Part shown: positions 1 to 10,941 of the stretch, in pieces | Position numbering within the stretch: position 1 is the first letter of the stretch | How the letters are laid out: each line of letters begins with the position of its first letter | Assembly (NCBI RefSeq): GCF_014650115.1 | Contig: NZ_BMUI01000025.1 | Span: forward strand, 48,350 to 112,349 | DNA: 64,000 nucleotides | Reading direction: 5' to 3' | Source: Streptomyces olivaceoviridis | Lineage (GTDB): Bacteria > Actinomycetota > Actinomycetes > Streptomycetales > Streptomycetaceae | Translations under genes and position numbers: made by a program | Notes under the pieces: generated by a model | What the model was told of the DNA's origin: nothing | Seen by the model: only the letters and a program-made list of their open reading frames with translations | Database searches by the model: none

Positions 1-299
1 AGGCCGGGGCCCCGTAGTGGTGCACGACGCCTTGCAGGCACCGGCCGGAGCCGGACGACAGGTACAGAGTTCGTTCGCCCAGGCCTACCCGGCGGAGATC
101 CGGGCACGTGTGCTTGCCGCTCAGCAGCGGACGGCCAGGACCGGGCCGAAGTGTCGGTGATCAGGTGCGGCTTGCGTATGGCCGGTGCCCCCTGCGGGGG
201 CGCCGGCCATACGGATGTAGCGGCGCGAGGGCGCAAGCCGCCCAGGTCGCCAGTCCCCCTTCGTCCGGGGTGGTGATCGCGACCGGGTAGGTTCCGGAC
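1..299. other. Non-coding left edge
   Basis: No reading frame here shows recognisable protein features, and the upstream neighbour lies outside the window. The only clear structure is the hairpin at 176-212. The following HIT-like gene starts at 300. Confidence 0.5.
176..212. terminator. Strong GC hairpin, terminator-like
   Basis: Perfect 10-bp arms at 176-185 and 203-212 are followed by one T-G wobble and a 6-bp GC stem, closed by a 3-nt TGC loop. No T-run follows, as is usual for Streptomyces hairpins. It could terminate a gene to the left of the window, or sit in the leader of the HIT-like gene about 90 bases downstream. Confidence 0.5.
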
Positions 300-779
300 A
301 TGGTTGACGACTGGCGGACGGATCGGATCGGGAGTGCCCTGCGAGGCGAGAACCCCGCAGTTGTGCGGCGCTTGAACGCGGGGTTCGCAGCGATCGGCGA
401 CGCGCAGTTCCTCCCGGGCTACTCGGTGCTCCTGGTGGACGATCCCAAGGTGGAAAGACTGTCGGACCTGCCCAGGGACAAGCGACTGGCCTTCCTGTCC
501 GACATGGACCGACTCGGAGAAGCAGTCGAGCGAGCATCCCGTCGCATGGATGCGGCCTTCCGGCGGGTCAATCTGGAGATCCTGGGCAACACCGACGGGT
601 TCCTGCATGCGCACGTATGGCCCCGGTTCGAGTGGGAGCCGACCGACTTGGCGCGCATGCCGGTATGGCTCTACCCCCGCGACAGGTGGACCGACGAGCA
701 GTACGCACTCGGTCCGCAGCACGATCCGCTGCGCAAGGCGATCGGGCACGAGCTGGACCGTCTGCGCTCGACGACCTGA
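300..779 (+). CDS. HIT-like nucleotide hydrolase/transferase
   Basis: 159 aa, in the size range of single-domain HIT proteins such as diadenosine-polyphosphate hydrolases. The signature region LHAHVWPRF (about residues 102-110) keeps two histidines of the HxHxH motif, H103 and H105. The third position is W107, so this is a divergent member; whether it keeps hydrolase activity is inference. The segment NLEILGNTDGF just before is the usual beta strand of the fold. It is probably cytosolic and monocistronic, with the next gene on the opposite strand. The ATG at 300 is the only sensible start. Confidence 0.75.
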   Translation: MVDDWRTDRIGSALRGENPAVVRRLNAGFAAIGDAQFLPGYSVLLVDDPKVERLSDLPRDKRLAFLSDMDRLGEAVERASRRMDAAFRRVNLEILGNTDGFLHAHVWPRFEWEPTDLARMPVWLYPRDRWTDEQYALGPQHDPLRKAIGHELDRLRSTT

Positions 780-1292
780 CAGCAGGCGCATCCTGAGGCG
801 GTCGCGGCTCGTCAATGAATCTCCGGGATGGAGGGGAGGGGTGTCCGGGGTTGCGGCGACGCCGACGACCGCCGGACAGGTCGGCAGGCGTCGGTAGGAT
901 CAGCGCCCTACGCGTCACAGGAGCACGAGCGGCCCGGGCGCCCACCACCCGATCGTGGACGCGAGCGTGTCTCCCATGGGGTGGCGGGCCGAGTAGAACG
1001 TCCTGGGCGGGACAGGGACCGCCGTGACTCCGCGCGGTGTGCCGGGGCTGGTTGGGAGAGCATCGTGGCTGGCCGTCGGTTCAGGCGATGACCTCCGGCC
1101 GCTGTCTGGTGGCGAGGGTCAGCGGCGAGATGGATTGCGTGACCGACCCGGTGTTCCGCCGTGCTCACCGCGCTGGCGGGCAGCGCTCAGTTCATGCAGT
1201 TGCGCGCGACCGCCCGCAAGCACCGCTGGGCCGACCACAGGACTGTGAAGGCCGGGGCCAAGGACTCGTCGAATGCCCGGCGGTAGCCCGGA
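780..1292. other. Intergenic region, possible decayed gene end
   Basis: About 510 bases lie between the converging HIT-like gene and aldo/keto reductase. No complete gene is supported. On the + strand about 1159-1288, one frame reads VLTALAGSAQFMQL and a basic tail before a TAG, which looks like the end of a protein but has no matching start. I could not identify it. It may be a gene remnant or chance. Confidence 0.35.
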
Positions 1293-2303
1293 CTACCGGG
1301 AGCCCGCCACAGGCTGCCGCTTGTAGAAGGACTCCTCCAGGTAGGCGGCCTCGTGCGGCTGGTAGTGCTCCTCCAGGTAGACGGCCTCGTCTTCGTCGAG
1401 TTCGACGTCAACCGCGGCGACCGCGTCGGCCAGTTGGACCGGCTTGGTGACCCCGACGATGGGCGAGGTCACCGCCGGGTTGCGCATGACCCAGGCCAGG
1501 GCGACCTGGGCCGGGGACAGACCCCGCTTGCCCGCGATCTCGTGGACGCGCTCGGCCACTGCCTGGTCCCCGTCGCGGTAGAGGATCTTGCCGCCCGGGT
1601 CTGTTGCGGCACGCGCCGTGGCAGTGTCCCGGACCCGCGTCAGCCTGCCCCGCGCCAGCGGGCTCCACGGGATCACGCCGATGCCCTGGTCGGCGCAGAG
1701 CGGGAGCATCTCCCGCTCTGCTTCTCGGTGGATGAGGTTGTAGTGGTCCTGCATCGACACGAACCGGGTCCAACCGTTCAGGTCAGCCAGGTACAGGGCC
1801 TTGGCGAACTGCCAGGCGTACATGGAAGAGGCGCCGATGTAGCGGACCTTCCCGGACTTGACCGCGTCGTGCAGCGCCTCGAGGGTTTCCTCGATCGGAG
1901 TGTCGTAGTCCCAGCGGTGGATCTGGTAGAGGTCGATGTAGTCGGTCCCCAGTCGCTTCAGGGAGGCGTCGAGCTCGGCGAAGATCGCCTTGCGGGACAG
2001 CCCGGCGCCGTTCGGGCCGGGGCGCATCCGCATCCAGACCTTGGTGGAGAGAACGACCTCCTCGCGCCGGGTGAAGTCCTTGACCGCCTGACCGACGATC
2101 TCCTCGCTGCTTCCGGCGCTGTACCCATTGGCCGTGTCGAGGAAGTTGACGCCGGCCTCAAGGGCCTGCTTGATGATGTCCCGGCTGGCGTCCGCGCCCA
2201 GCGACCAGGGCTCACCGCCCCGGTTCGGCTCGCCGAAGCTCATGCAGCCGAGGGTGATGGCGGAGACTTCCAGTCCGGTCGTTCCGAGTTTGGTGTATCG
2301 CAT
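1293..2303 (-). CDS. Aldo/keto reductase
   Basis: 336 aa, NADPH-dependent (beta/alpha)8 reductase of the YajO/Tas-like AKR group. The catalytic tetrad is visible: D56 and Y61 (FLDTANGYS), K88 (LSTKVW) and H129 (QIHRWD). The ending with the NPAVTSPIVGVTKP segment is the usual cofactor-binding C-terminal part. The start is placed at the ATG at 2303 (MRYTKLGTTGLEVS), which is where the family begins; an upstream in-frame ATG at 2360 would add 19 unrelated residues. Substrate unknown. It stands alone, facing the HIT-like gene. Confidence 0.9.
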   Translation of the reverse strand: MRYTKLGTTGLEVSAITLGCMSFGEPNRGGEPWSLGADASRDIIKQALEAGVNFLDTANGYSAGSSEEIVGQAVKDFTRREEVVLSTKVWMRMRPGPNGAGLSRKAIFAELDASLKRLGTDYIDLYQIHRWDYDTPIEETLEALHDAVKSGKVRYIGASSMYAWQFAKALYLADLNGWTRFVSMQDHYNLIHREAEREMLPLCADQGIGVIPWSPLARGRLTRVRDTATARAATDPGGKILYRDGDQAVAERVHEIAGKRGLSPAQVALAWVMRNPAVTSPIVGVTKPVQLADAVAAVDVELDEDEAVYLEEHYQPHEAAYLEESFYKRQPVAGSR

Positions 2304-2401
2304 GCTTCGGAATCTAGGAGTTGGAGTGCGCGCTAACGCAAATTCGGAGGCATGGGGCATGTGGGACGTCCTGGTTGCGCCGTCCGTCCCGCTGTCGGCG
2401 C

Positions 2402-2490
2402 AACCGCGCTTGCGGGTCCTGCGCGATGGCCCGCAGCACCCTGGTGTGGTTGGTCAGGAAGGCCCACCGCCGGTCTGGGTCAGTCATCAT
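2402..2490 (-). pseudogene. Fragment of winged-helix (MarR/ArsR-like) regulator
   Basis: From an ATG at 2490 (or 2487) the minus strand reads MTDPDRRWAFLTNHTRVLRA and then IAQDPQARL. This resembles the beginning of a common actinobacterial winged-helix regulator family, where WTFLTNHARVLL-type sequence precedes a recognition helix. Homology then stops and the frame continues with low-complexity Arg-rich sequence. The start overlaps the stop of the Lsr2-like frame upstream by about 10 bases. I read it as a truncated gene. Confidence 0.45.
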
Positions 2491-3007
2491 TTGGTGTCCA
2501 CGACCAGGTGCCGCTTGCGGCACCCTTCGCGGACGGGTTCCGGTGGGCGGCGTCGCAGGCCTCGCTCAGGGACTTGCGGATCGTGCCCGCGTCGGTGATC
2601 TGGTGGCCGTTGGCGCGGGCCCAGGTGCGGATCGCGGCGAGTTCTTCCCGGGTACGTCCGCTGTCGAGCCCGGGGCCGAATGGGTCGCCTTCGCCCCGGA
2701 CCGCCGCACCCCGCCCTTCCGGGGCGGAGCGCTCTGCGCATTGCCGCCTTGGGCCCGTTGGGCAGCGGCGTGCTCTTCCGCCGGGCAGGAGCCGCGCGGG
2801 CCGCCGGTGGGGAAACGCCGCGGCTGCGGCGCGGGAGCCGGGGCGGGGCGGGACAGCGAGGGCGGGGCGGTGGCCCCGGCGGGTGTGCCGGGAGAACGGC
2901 GTCAGCAGCAGGCCGGTCGCTGCCCCGGCGGCGAGCAGTCCGTCCGGCCAGTACGGGCCCCAGCCGGGCGTGTGCCTGACGGCGACCTCGACGGGCGAGA
3001 TGAGCAC
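2480..3007 (-). pseudogene. Lsr2-like DNA-binding domain remnant
   Basis: The C-terminal third of this 175-codon frame contains EELAAIRTWARANGHQITDA followed by an Arg/Lys helix (about residues 118-155, nt 2543-2656). This matches the C-terminal AT-hook-like domain of Lsr2 (AIRxWARxNGxxVSDRGRI). The RGR-type motif is altered (TDAGTIRKS). The first 115 residues show no Lsr2 dimerisation domain and look like out-of-frame GC-rich sequence. Lsr2 is a nucleoid protein that silences AT-rich DNA. I infer a decayed or chimeric copy rather than a working gene. Confidence 0.4.
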
Positions 3008-3402
3008 GAGCGGCGGCGCCCGTCAGCCGCACGACGCACTCCACGGCACCGGGCTCAGCTCCCGCCAAGATCACTGCCTCGCCGTCTCCGCGCAGCACGT
3101 CGGTGTCGCCGCGTTCCGCTTGTTCGCGCCTCCGGCCTTTGTGACACCGGCATTGCGATCACATGGCGCCCTCCCGGGAGGGCTGGCGCGGAACGTGATC
3201 ACAGCCGGACAATCAATGCCGGTCGGCGTCTCGCCCGATGCACAGAGCCCGACTGCCGCTCGCAAACCCCTCACCGCTCCACCAGGGCGGCGTATCCTCC
3301 GCCCTCAGAAAGTGTCAGGCCCATGCCATATCCCGGCACACTCTCGCCGGCTCCCCGCGCCGCCACAACCGTCGAGATCCGCTCGCCCAGGACGGCGGGC
3401 TC
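3008..3402. other. Intergenic region upstream of ABC importer
   Basis: No gene supported. It holds a 16-bp perfect palindrome at 3168-3183 (centre CTCCCGGGAG), flanked by GATCACA at 3157-3163 and TGATCACAG further right. These could be part of a promoter/operator for the downstream ABC operon, or a leader hairpin. Confidence 0.35.
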
Positions 3403-4386
3403 GTGATCCGACACGTGACACGCAAGGCCGCAGGATGGCTCGTCATGATCGTCGTCGCCACCAACGTGACGTATCTGCTGGCCGCCTGGTTCCTCGACCC
3501 GAGGTCCAACTATCGGGGGCTGCGGCCGGTCCGCACCGAGGAGCAGATCGACCACGCGCTGGCGCCCTACAACCTGGATCCGCGGGCTCCCCTGGCGGAC
3601 CGGTGGTGGCACTGGTTCAGCGACGTGCTCCTGCACTTCGACTGGGGGAAGTCCCCTGTCGGGGCGTCGGTCAACTCGGAGATCGGTTTCCGGGTCGTGG
3701 TCAGCGGCCAGTTGGTCACCGCCGCGACACTGCTGTCCGTGGTGGCGGGTGTGGCGCTGAGCGTGTTCACCGCCTCCCGGCAGTACGGGTGGTGGGACCG
3801 GATGACCCAGCTTGTCTCCGTGTTCCTCTTCAACGTCCCGGCGGCTGTCGCGGCGCTGGCCGTCGTCTTCGCCGGGATCTGGCTGAACCAGCACCTCGGT
3901 TGGCGCCTCCTGTACGTCGCCGGTGAGAAGTCCCCGGACGTCAGCGGACTGTGGCCGACGGTCGCCGACCGATTCCAGCACCTCGTCCTGCCGACGCTGA
4001 GCCTGACCCTGCTCGGCTATGTCGGTTACCACCTGACCCAGCGCTCGCTCCTGTTGGACAACATCAACTCGGACTTCGTACGCACCGCCCGCGCCACCGG
4101 CCTGACACGTGCCCAGGCGATCCGTCGACACGCCCTACGCGCCTCACTGATCCCGACCGCGACATCCGTGGCGTTCAGCATTCCGGCGATCTTCACTGGT
4201 GCGGTGATCACCGAGACCGTCTTCGGCTGGAACGGCATGGGCCAGTACTTCGTCCAGACCATCGCCAAGAACGACGTGCACGGTGCCGTCGCCGTCGCGG
4301 CTTTCGGGGCCGGCATGACGGCGATCGGTGCGATCCTGGCCGACATCGCCGTCGTCGTCCTCGACCCCCGAGTGCGGGTGAGGTGA
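3403..4386 (+). CDS. ABC transporter permease, Opp/Dpp family (first)
   Basis: About 327 aa inner-membrane permease of a peptide/nickel-type (PepT family) importer. The N-terminal helix (WLVMIVVATNVTYLLAAWFL) is followed by an extracytoplasmic loop with the WWHWFSDVLLHFDWGKSP motif typical of OppB-like proteins. Four or five more helices follow. The EAA-type loop is near RTARATGLTRAQAIRRHALR (about nt 4081-4140), where the ATPase docks. The start is placed at GTG 3403 because upstream in-frame codons encode non-membrane, Arg-rich sequence. It leads an operon with the second permease (1 base apart), fused ATPase and receptor. The substrate is not deducible. Confidence 0.88.
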   Translation: MIRHVTRKAAGWLVMIVVATNVTYLLAAWFLDPRSNYRGLRPVRTEEQIDHALAPYNLDPRAPLADRWWHWFSDVLLHFDWGKSPVGASVNSEIGFRVVVSGQLVTAATLLSVVAGVALSVFTASRQYGWWDRMTQLVSVFLFNVPAAVAALAVVFAGIWLNQHLGWRLLYVAGEKSPDVSGLWPTVADRFQHLVLPTLSLTLLGYVGYHLTQRSLLLDNINSDFVRTARATGLTRAQAIRRHALRASLIPTATSVAFSIPAIFTGAVITETVFGWNGMGQYFVQTIAKNDVHGAVAVAAFGAGMTAIGAILADIAVVVLDPRVRVR

Positions 4387-4387
4387 C

Positions 4388-5316
4388 GTGGCGACCACGG
4401 TGACCTCCCTGCCCGAGCCGCTCGATCCAGGCACGACGAACCCCGGTCCCACGGCCCGTGCGGGCGGCGGACGACTGTATCTGCGGCGTTTCGCCCGCAA
4501 CCGGTCGGCGCTGTTCGGAGTCGCGCTTCTCGTGCTGCTGGTCCTCTTCAGCGTGTGCGGCGGCTATCTCACGCACTTCTCCTACACCGACGTGGACTTC
4601 ACCGCACTGACCCAGCCTCCCGGTGGCACGCACTACTTCGGCACCAACCAGGGTGGCAACGACGTCTACGCCGAGGCCGTCCACGGTCTTCAGCGCTCCC
4701 TCGTGATCGCCGTCAGCGTCTCGGCACTGACGATCGTGCTCGCCGCGGTGATCGGCGCGGGTGCCGCGTACTTCGGCGGCCACGTCGAAAGGCTGACGCT
4801 GACCGTCATCCACTTCCTGCTCGTCGTCCCGTCGTTCCTGATCCTGGCCCTGGTCTCGCATCACCTCGCCGGGGACTGGCGGGTGCTCATCCTGGTGCTG
4901 ACCGTCTTCGGCTGGATGTCGACGGCGCGGGTCATCTGGTCCGTCTCCACCTCACTGCGCGAGAGGGACTACGTGCTGGCCGCCGAGTTCATGGGAGTGC
5001 GGCCGTGGCGGATCATCCTGCGGCACATCATTCCCAACCTCGGTTCCCTGCTCATCGTCAACCTCACCCTGGGAGTCGTCGCCACCGTGCTCAGTGAAAC
5101 CGCCCTGTCGTTCCTGGGGTTCGGAGTGCAGACACCCGACGTGTCACTGGGCACGATGCTCGCCGACGGATCCGGCACGATCACCACCGCACCGTGGCTG
5201 TTCGGCTACCCGGCAGCGCTGGTGGTGCTGCTGACCCTGTCCATGACGCTCGTCGGGGACGGCCTGCGCGACGCGTTCGACCCCCACTCGACCACCGGTG
5301 CGCGCGGAGGCCGGCG

Positions 5317-5320
<4 letters not shown>
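4388..5320 (+). CDS. ABC transporter permease, Opp/Dpp family (second)
   Basis: 310 aa OppC-like permease. A short cytoplasmic N-terminus carries RRFARNRSALFGVALLVLLVLF (OppC N-terminal domain). The extracytoplasmic segment has the HYFGTNQGGNDVYAE motif, the counterpart of the HWLGTDxxGRD motif of the family. The transmembrane domain holds the EAA loop around AAEFMGVRPWRIILRHIIPN. It starts with GTG one base after the previous stop and ends overlapping the ATPase start (ATGA), so translation is probably coupled. It pairs with the preceding permease as the channel heterodimer. Confidence 0.9.
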
Positions 5321-7413
<2,093 letters not shown>

Positions 7414-7490
7414 CCGGTTCCCTTCCCTTCCGCAGCGGTGCCGCGACGCGTGGCACCGCCCCACCCCACAGAGAAACGGATCAACTCCCC

Positions 7491-9185
7491 ATGCGATCGA
7501 GTATCGCCCCGGCCTCCGCGCTCACCGTCGCCCTCGCCCTCGCCCTCACGGCCACCGCCTGCAGTTCCTCCGGGGCCGGCGCTCCGGACGCAGGGAAGAC
7601 GGGAAGCGGCTCGACGCCCGCAGTCGCCTCGGCGAAGGTCGACTACAACCCCCAGCCGTACGACAACATCAAGGACGGGGGTACGTACACCACGCCCGGA
7701 ACCTTCGACGACCAGGGCAACCCGTTCAACGCCAACGCCACGCTCACCGCGAGCCGTGTGTGGTTCTGGTACAACCCGGATGTCATCACCTACTCCCCCA
7801 CAGGTGACGTGCGGTACAACCCGGACTACCTCAGTGACGTCAAGGTCACGGTGACCGGCGGCAACCAGCGGGTGATCCTCACACTCAACCCCAAGGCCGT
7901 CTACAACGACGGCACCCCGATCGACTGGCGGGCCGTGAAGGCTACCTGGCAGGCCAACAACGGCTCGAACAAGGACTACAACGCGACCAACACCGAGGGC
8001 TACCGGAACATCGTCTCGGTCACCCGCGGCACCGACGACCGGCAGGCCGTCATCGACTTCAAGGGAGTCGACCCGTGGTGGTCGAGCCTGTTCACGACGT
8101 TCCTGCATCCCAAGGCCGCCACAGTCGCCAACTTCAACGACGCCTACGTGAAGAAGGCGCATCCCGAATGGGGCGCGGGTCCCTACACCGTCGGCACCTT
8201 CGACACCAAGAGCGGCAACCTCACCTTCGTCCGTAACCCGAAGTGGTGGGGCAAGAGAGGCAAGCTCGACAAGCGGGTCTACGTCAACCTGGACTCCGAG
8301 GCCGCCGTCAACGCCTTCAAGAACGGGCAGGTCGACTACGCGTCCACCGGCAGCGCCGAGGGCTTGAAGCAGATCAGCGGCGTCGAGGGAACCGAGATCC
8401 GTCGCGGCGGCAGCCCCTTCGAGTACTCGCTCTACGTCAACTCGAAGTCCGCGGTGCTCAAGGACGTCGACGTGCGCAAGGCACTGCTGGAGAGCATCGA
8501 CAGGACACAGATCGCCAGGATCCAGTTCCAGGGCCTGGACTACTCCGAGCCCCTTCCCGGCTCGGCGCTGCTCTACAGCTTCCAGAAGGGCTACTCGGAC
8601 AACGTCTCATCGGTGATCAAGTACGCGCCCGACGACGCCAAGAAGACGCTCGACGCGGCCGGCTGGAAGGCCGACGGCAACGGCGTCCGGGAGAAGAACG
8701 GCACCAAGCTCAGGGTGGGCTACACCCTGCTCGGCGACGACCCGCTGGAGAAGGCGACGGCCAACGCGTTCGCCGCCATGCTCAAGCCGGTCGGCATCCA
8801 GGTGGACATCAAGAAGGCGGACGAGGCCGACTTCTCCAAGATCCTCAGCGATCGCGACTTCGACCTCTTCCTCTCCGGCAACCGCTCCACGGACCCCTTC
8901 GGCGCTCGCTACCTGTACCAGTTCTACGGCACCGGCAGTGACTCCAACCTGACCGGCACCGGAACCCCCGAACTGGACAGGGAGATCCACGCGGCGTCCC
9001 GGATATCCGACCCCGCGAAGCAGACGGCCCAGGCCAACGCGATCGAGCGCAAGGAACTCGCGCAGTACGCCTTCCTGCCGCTGTACAGCGGTCCCTCCGT
9101 CTACGGTGTCAAGAAGGGGCTGGCCAACGTGGGCGCGACGATCTTCGGCACCCCCCTGCCGGAGACCGTCGGCTGGCAGAAGTGA
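7491..9185 (+). CDS. ABC substrate-binding lipoprotein, family 5
   Basis: 564 aa extracellular receptor (SBP_bac_5) for the preceding permeases and ATPase. A lipoprotein signal spans residues 1-23 with lipobox TATAC and lipidated C24, followed by a Ser/Gly linker. The mature part shows family hallmarks: VILTLNPKAVYNDGTPIDWRA early, GAGPYTVGTFD, and a long C-terminal lobe ending with GVKKGLANVGATIFGTPLP. It sits 77 bases after the ATPase stop, so probably in the same transcript. Ligand (peptide, sugar or metal complex) is unknown. Confidence 0.92.
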   Translation: MRSSIAPASALTVALALALTATACSSSGAGAPDAGKTGSGSTPAVASAKVDYNPQPYDNIKDGGTYTTPGTFDDQGNPFNANATLTASRVWFWYNPDVITYSPTGDVRYNPDYLSDVKVTVTGGNQRVILTLNPKAVYNDGTPIDWRAVKATWQANNGSNKDYNATNTEGYRNIVSVTRGTDDRQAVIDFKGVDPWWSSLFTTFLHPKAATVANFNDAYVKKAHPEWGAGPYTVGTFDTKSGNLTFVRNPKWWGKRGKLDKRVYVNLDSEAAVNAFKNGQVDYASTGSAEGLKQISGVEGTEIRRGGSPFEYSLYVNSKSAVLKDVDVRKALLESIDRTQIARIQFQGLDYSEPLPGSALLYSFQKGYSDNVSSVIKYAPDDAKKTLDAAGWKADGNGVREKNGTKLRVGYTLLGDDPLEKATANAFAAMLKPVGIQVDIKKADEADFSKILSDRDFDLFLSGNRSTDPFGARYLYQFYGTGSDSNLTGTGTPELDREIHAASRISDPAKQTAQANAIERKELAQYAFLPLYSGPSVYGVKKGLANVGATIFGTPLPETVGWQK

Positions 9186-9476
9186 CTGCTCATCACCGTG
9201 CATGACACACCCCGGCCCTGACGGGACGAGCCCTGGCGGCATCTCCCTGCCCGGTTCGGGCCGGGGCGGCGGACCTGCTACCGCCGCCGCACGCTCTGGC
9301 TCGACTTCTGCCTGTGGCAGGCTCAGCCCGTGTGCTGCACCTTCTGTCGACTCCTCCGCGTCCGCGACACCCCGCACGGCGTCCTCGCTGCGCCCATGGC
9401 ACTGGTCGGTGGATGGGCGACGGGGGTGCTGCCTCCCGAGCCGCTGTCGAAACGCTGCTCTGCGCCGGGGTTTCGC
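9186..9476. other. Convergent intergenic region
   Basis: It separates the receptor gene from the protease on the opposite strand. Arms CCCCGGCCC (9210-9218) and GGGCCGGGG (9258-9266) could form a long-looped stem serving as terminator for either side. Nothing else is recognisable. Confidence 0.4.
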
Positions 9477-10442
9477 TCAGCGCGCGTTGCGGGTCTTGCG
9501 GCGGCGTACTGCGAGGGCGGTGCCGCCACCGGCGGCGATCAGCGCGGCGGCCACGCCGACGACGGCCGGGGTGTTGTCGTTCGTGCCGGTCTCGGCGAGG
9601 TCGGAGCCCTTGGCCGCAGTCGGCGCGACGCTGTTGGTCTTCATGGTCTTGTCGATCCAGCCCGCGTAGACGGGCACGTTGGTGTAGAGGCCGGGGCCCT
9701 GCGAGCACGGCACGTTCGGGGCGCCGGGCCCCGAGGTGACGCCGATCAGCTCCCAGCGGCCGTTCCGGCCCCTTTGGATCTGCGGTCCGCCGGAGTCCCC
9801 GAAGCACGCCATGGCCTTGGGCACGGTGGAGATCGTGCACAGCCGGGTCCGGTCCGCGTAGCCGGGCGCGCACTCGGACTCGGCGCCCCTGCGGGTGTTC
9901 AGCTCCCGCAGTCGGGCCGGGAACTTGAACCCGGTGTCGACGGTGGTGCCGAAGCCCAGGAGCCGGGTCGGGGTGCCGGGCGGCCCTGCCTGCTCGGCGA
10001 TCTTGATGGGCTGCTGGGCGACCGGGCGGTCCAGGCGTATCAGCGCGATGTCGTTCTTGTTGGCGGCCTTGTCGTCGCCGTTCGCATAACCGGGATGGAC
10101 GAAGGTCCGGTCGATCTTCCGGACGGTGCCGCCGGACTTGCGGTGGTCGCTGCCGACGCGCACGATGCCGTCCAGCTTGAGCCCCTCGACCTTCACGCAG
10201 TGAGCCGCCGTCAGCACCCACTGCTGGTCGATCAGCGACGCCCCACAGTTCCCGTCGCGCAGACCCTGGTCCGGGGCCGACGCCGGAATGACCGCCATGA
10301 AGGGGTAACTCTCGGTGGAGTCCGCCCCGTTGACAATGGCTCCGGCGCTGCCGGCCAGGACAGTGACGCAGGACGCGGCGACGAGAGCGCCGACGGCAAC
10401 GGTGCGGGCGGTACGGCGGCGCGGCGGCTTGAAGCTGAACAC
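9477..10442 (-). CDS. Secreted trypsin-like serine protease with LAETG sortase signal
   Basis: 321 aa, family S1. A signal peptide covers residues 1 to about 34 (basic start, hydrophobic VGALVAASCVTVLAG), then IVNG at 36-39, the usual mature N-terminus region. The catalytic triad is H81 (LTAAHC), D131 (KNDIAL) and S217 (GDSGGP). After the protease domain a linker leads to LAETG (282-286), a hydrophobic helix and a basic RRRK tail. That is the standard layout of a class E-type sortase substrate anchored to peptidoglycan. The start is GTG 10442 with AAGGGA about 7 bases upstream. Single gene. Confidence 0.92.
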   Translation of the reverse strand: MFSFKPPRRRTARTVAVGALVAASCVTVLAGSAGAIVNGADSTESYPFMAVIPASAPDQGLRDGNCGASLIDQQWVLTAAHCVKVEGLKLDGIVRVGSDHRKSGGTVRKIDRTFVHPGYANGDDKAANKNDIALIRLDRPVAQQPIKIAEQAGPPGTPTRLLGFGTTVDTGFKFPARLRELNTRRGAESECAPGYADRTRLCTISTVPKAMACFGDSGGPQIQRGRNGRWELIGVTSGPGAPNVPCSQGPGLYTNVPVYAGWIDKTMKTNSVAPTAAKGSDLAETGTNDNTPAVVGVAAALIAAGGGTALAVRRRKTRNAR

Positions 10443-10941
10443 AGAGGGTTCCCTTTTGCTGGGTGGATCCGAACACGTTCAGCCTCGCTGCCCGGAACCT
10501 GCCGCACCATCCGGCCAACGGGTCGGTCGATGGTATGGCCAGCCCCCTCTGTACCGGGAAGAGGAGAGCGTCCTGGACGGTCCGACGGTCCGCTGCGGAT
10601 GTGGCGGCAGGCCGCGGTGGACGCACGCGGCCTGTGCGGGGTGTCCGTCACCGTCTACCGAGTATCCGTCCAGCGGGGCCTGGGCGGCGGCCAGGCTGCT
10701 GACAGGAGCGGGGGTGGGCAGTCGCGGGCGGGCGCTCTCCGCGCGGACCTGCTCGATCGCGTGGACCACCCACCGCTGGGACACCCGCCCCCGACGCCGC
10801 CCACGGCTGATGAACCTTCACCAGGGCACGGGCGTTCCGTCCCAGGAGAAGAAGTCACCGAAGGGGTCACAGCCACAGCGGATCGTAATAGCCTGAGGTC
10901 GCGCAGAGTCCTTACATCAGTGACCGTAGGAGTGCCTCACC
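10443..10941. other. Divergent intergenic region
   Basis: About 500 bases between the protease and the MFS gene must hold both promoters. I see no credible coding frame and no clear -35/-10 pair that I would defend. Confidence 0.4.

Noticed and set aside
108..290. Small plus-strand frame at the left edge
   Set aside because: It spans the 37-base hairpin and encodes Gly/Arg/Pro-rich sequence without motif.
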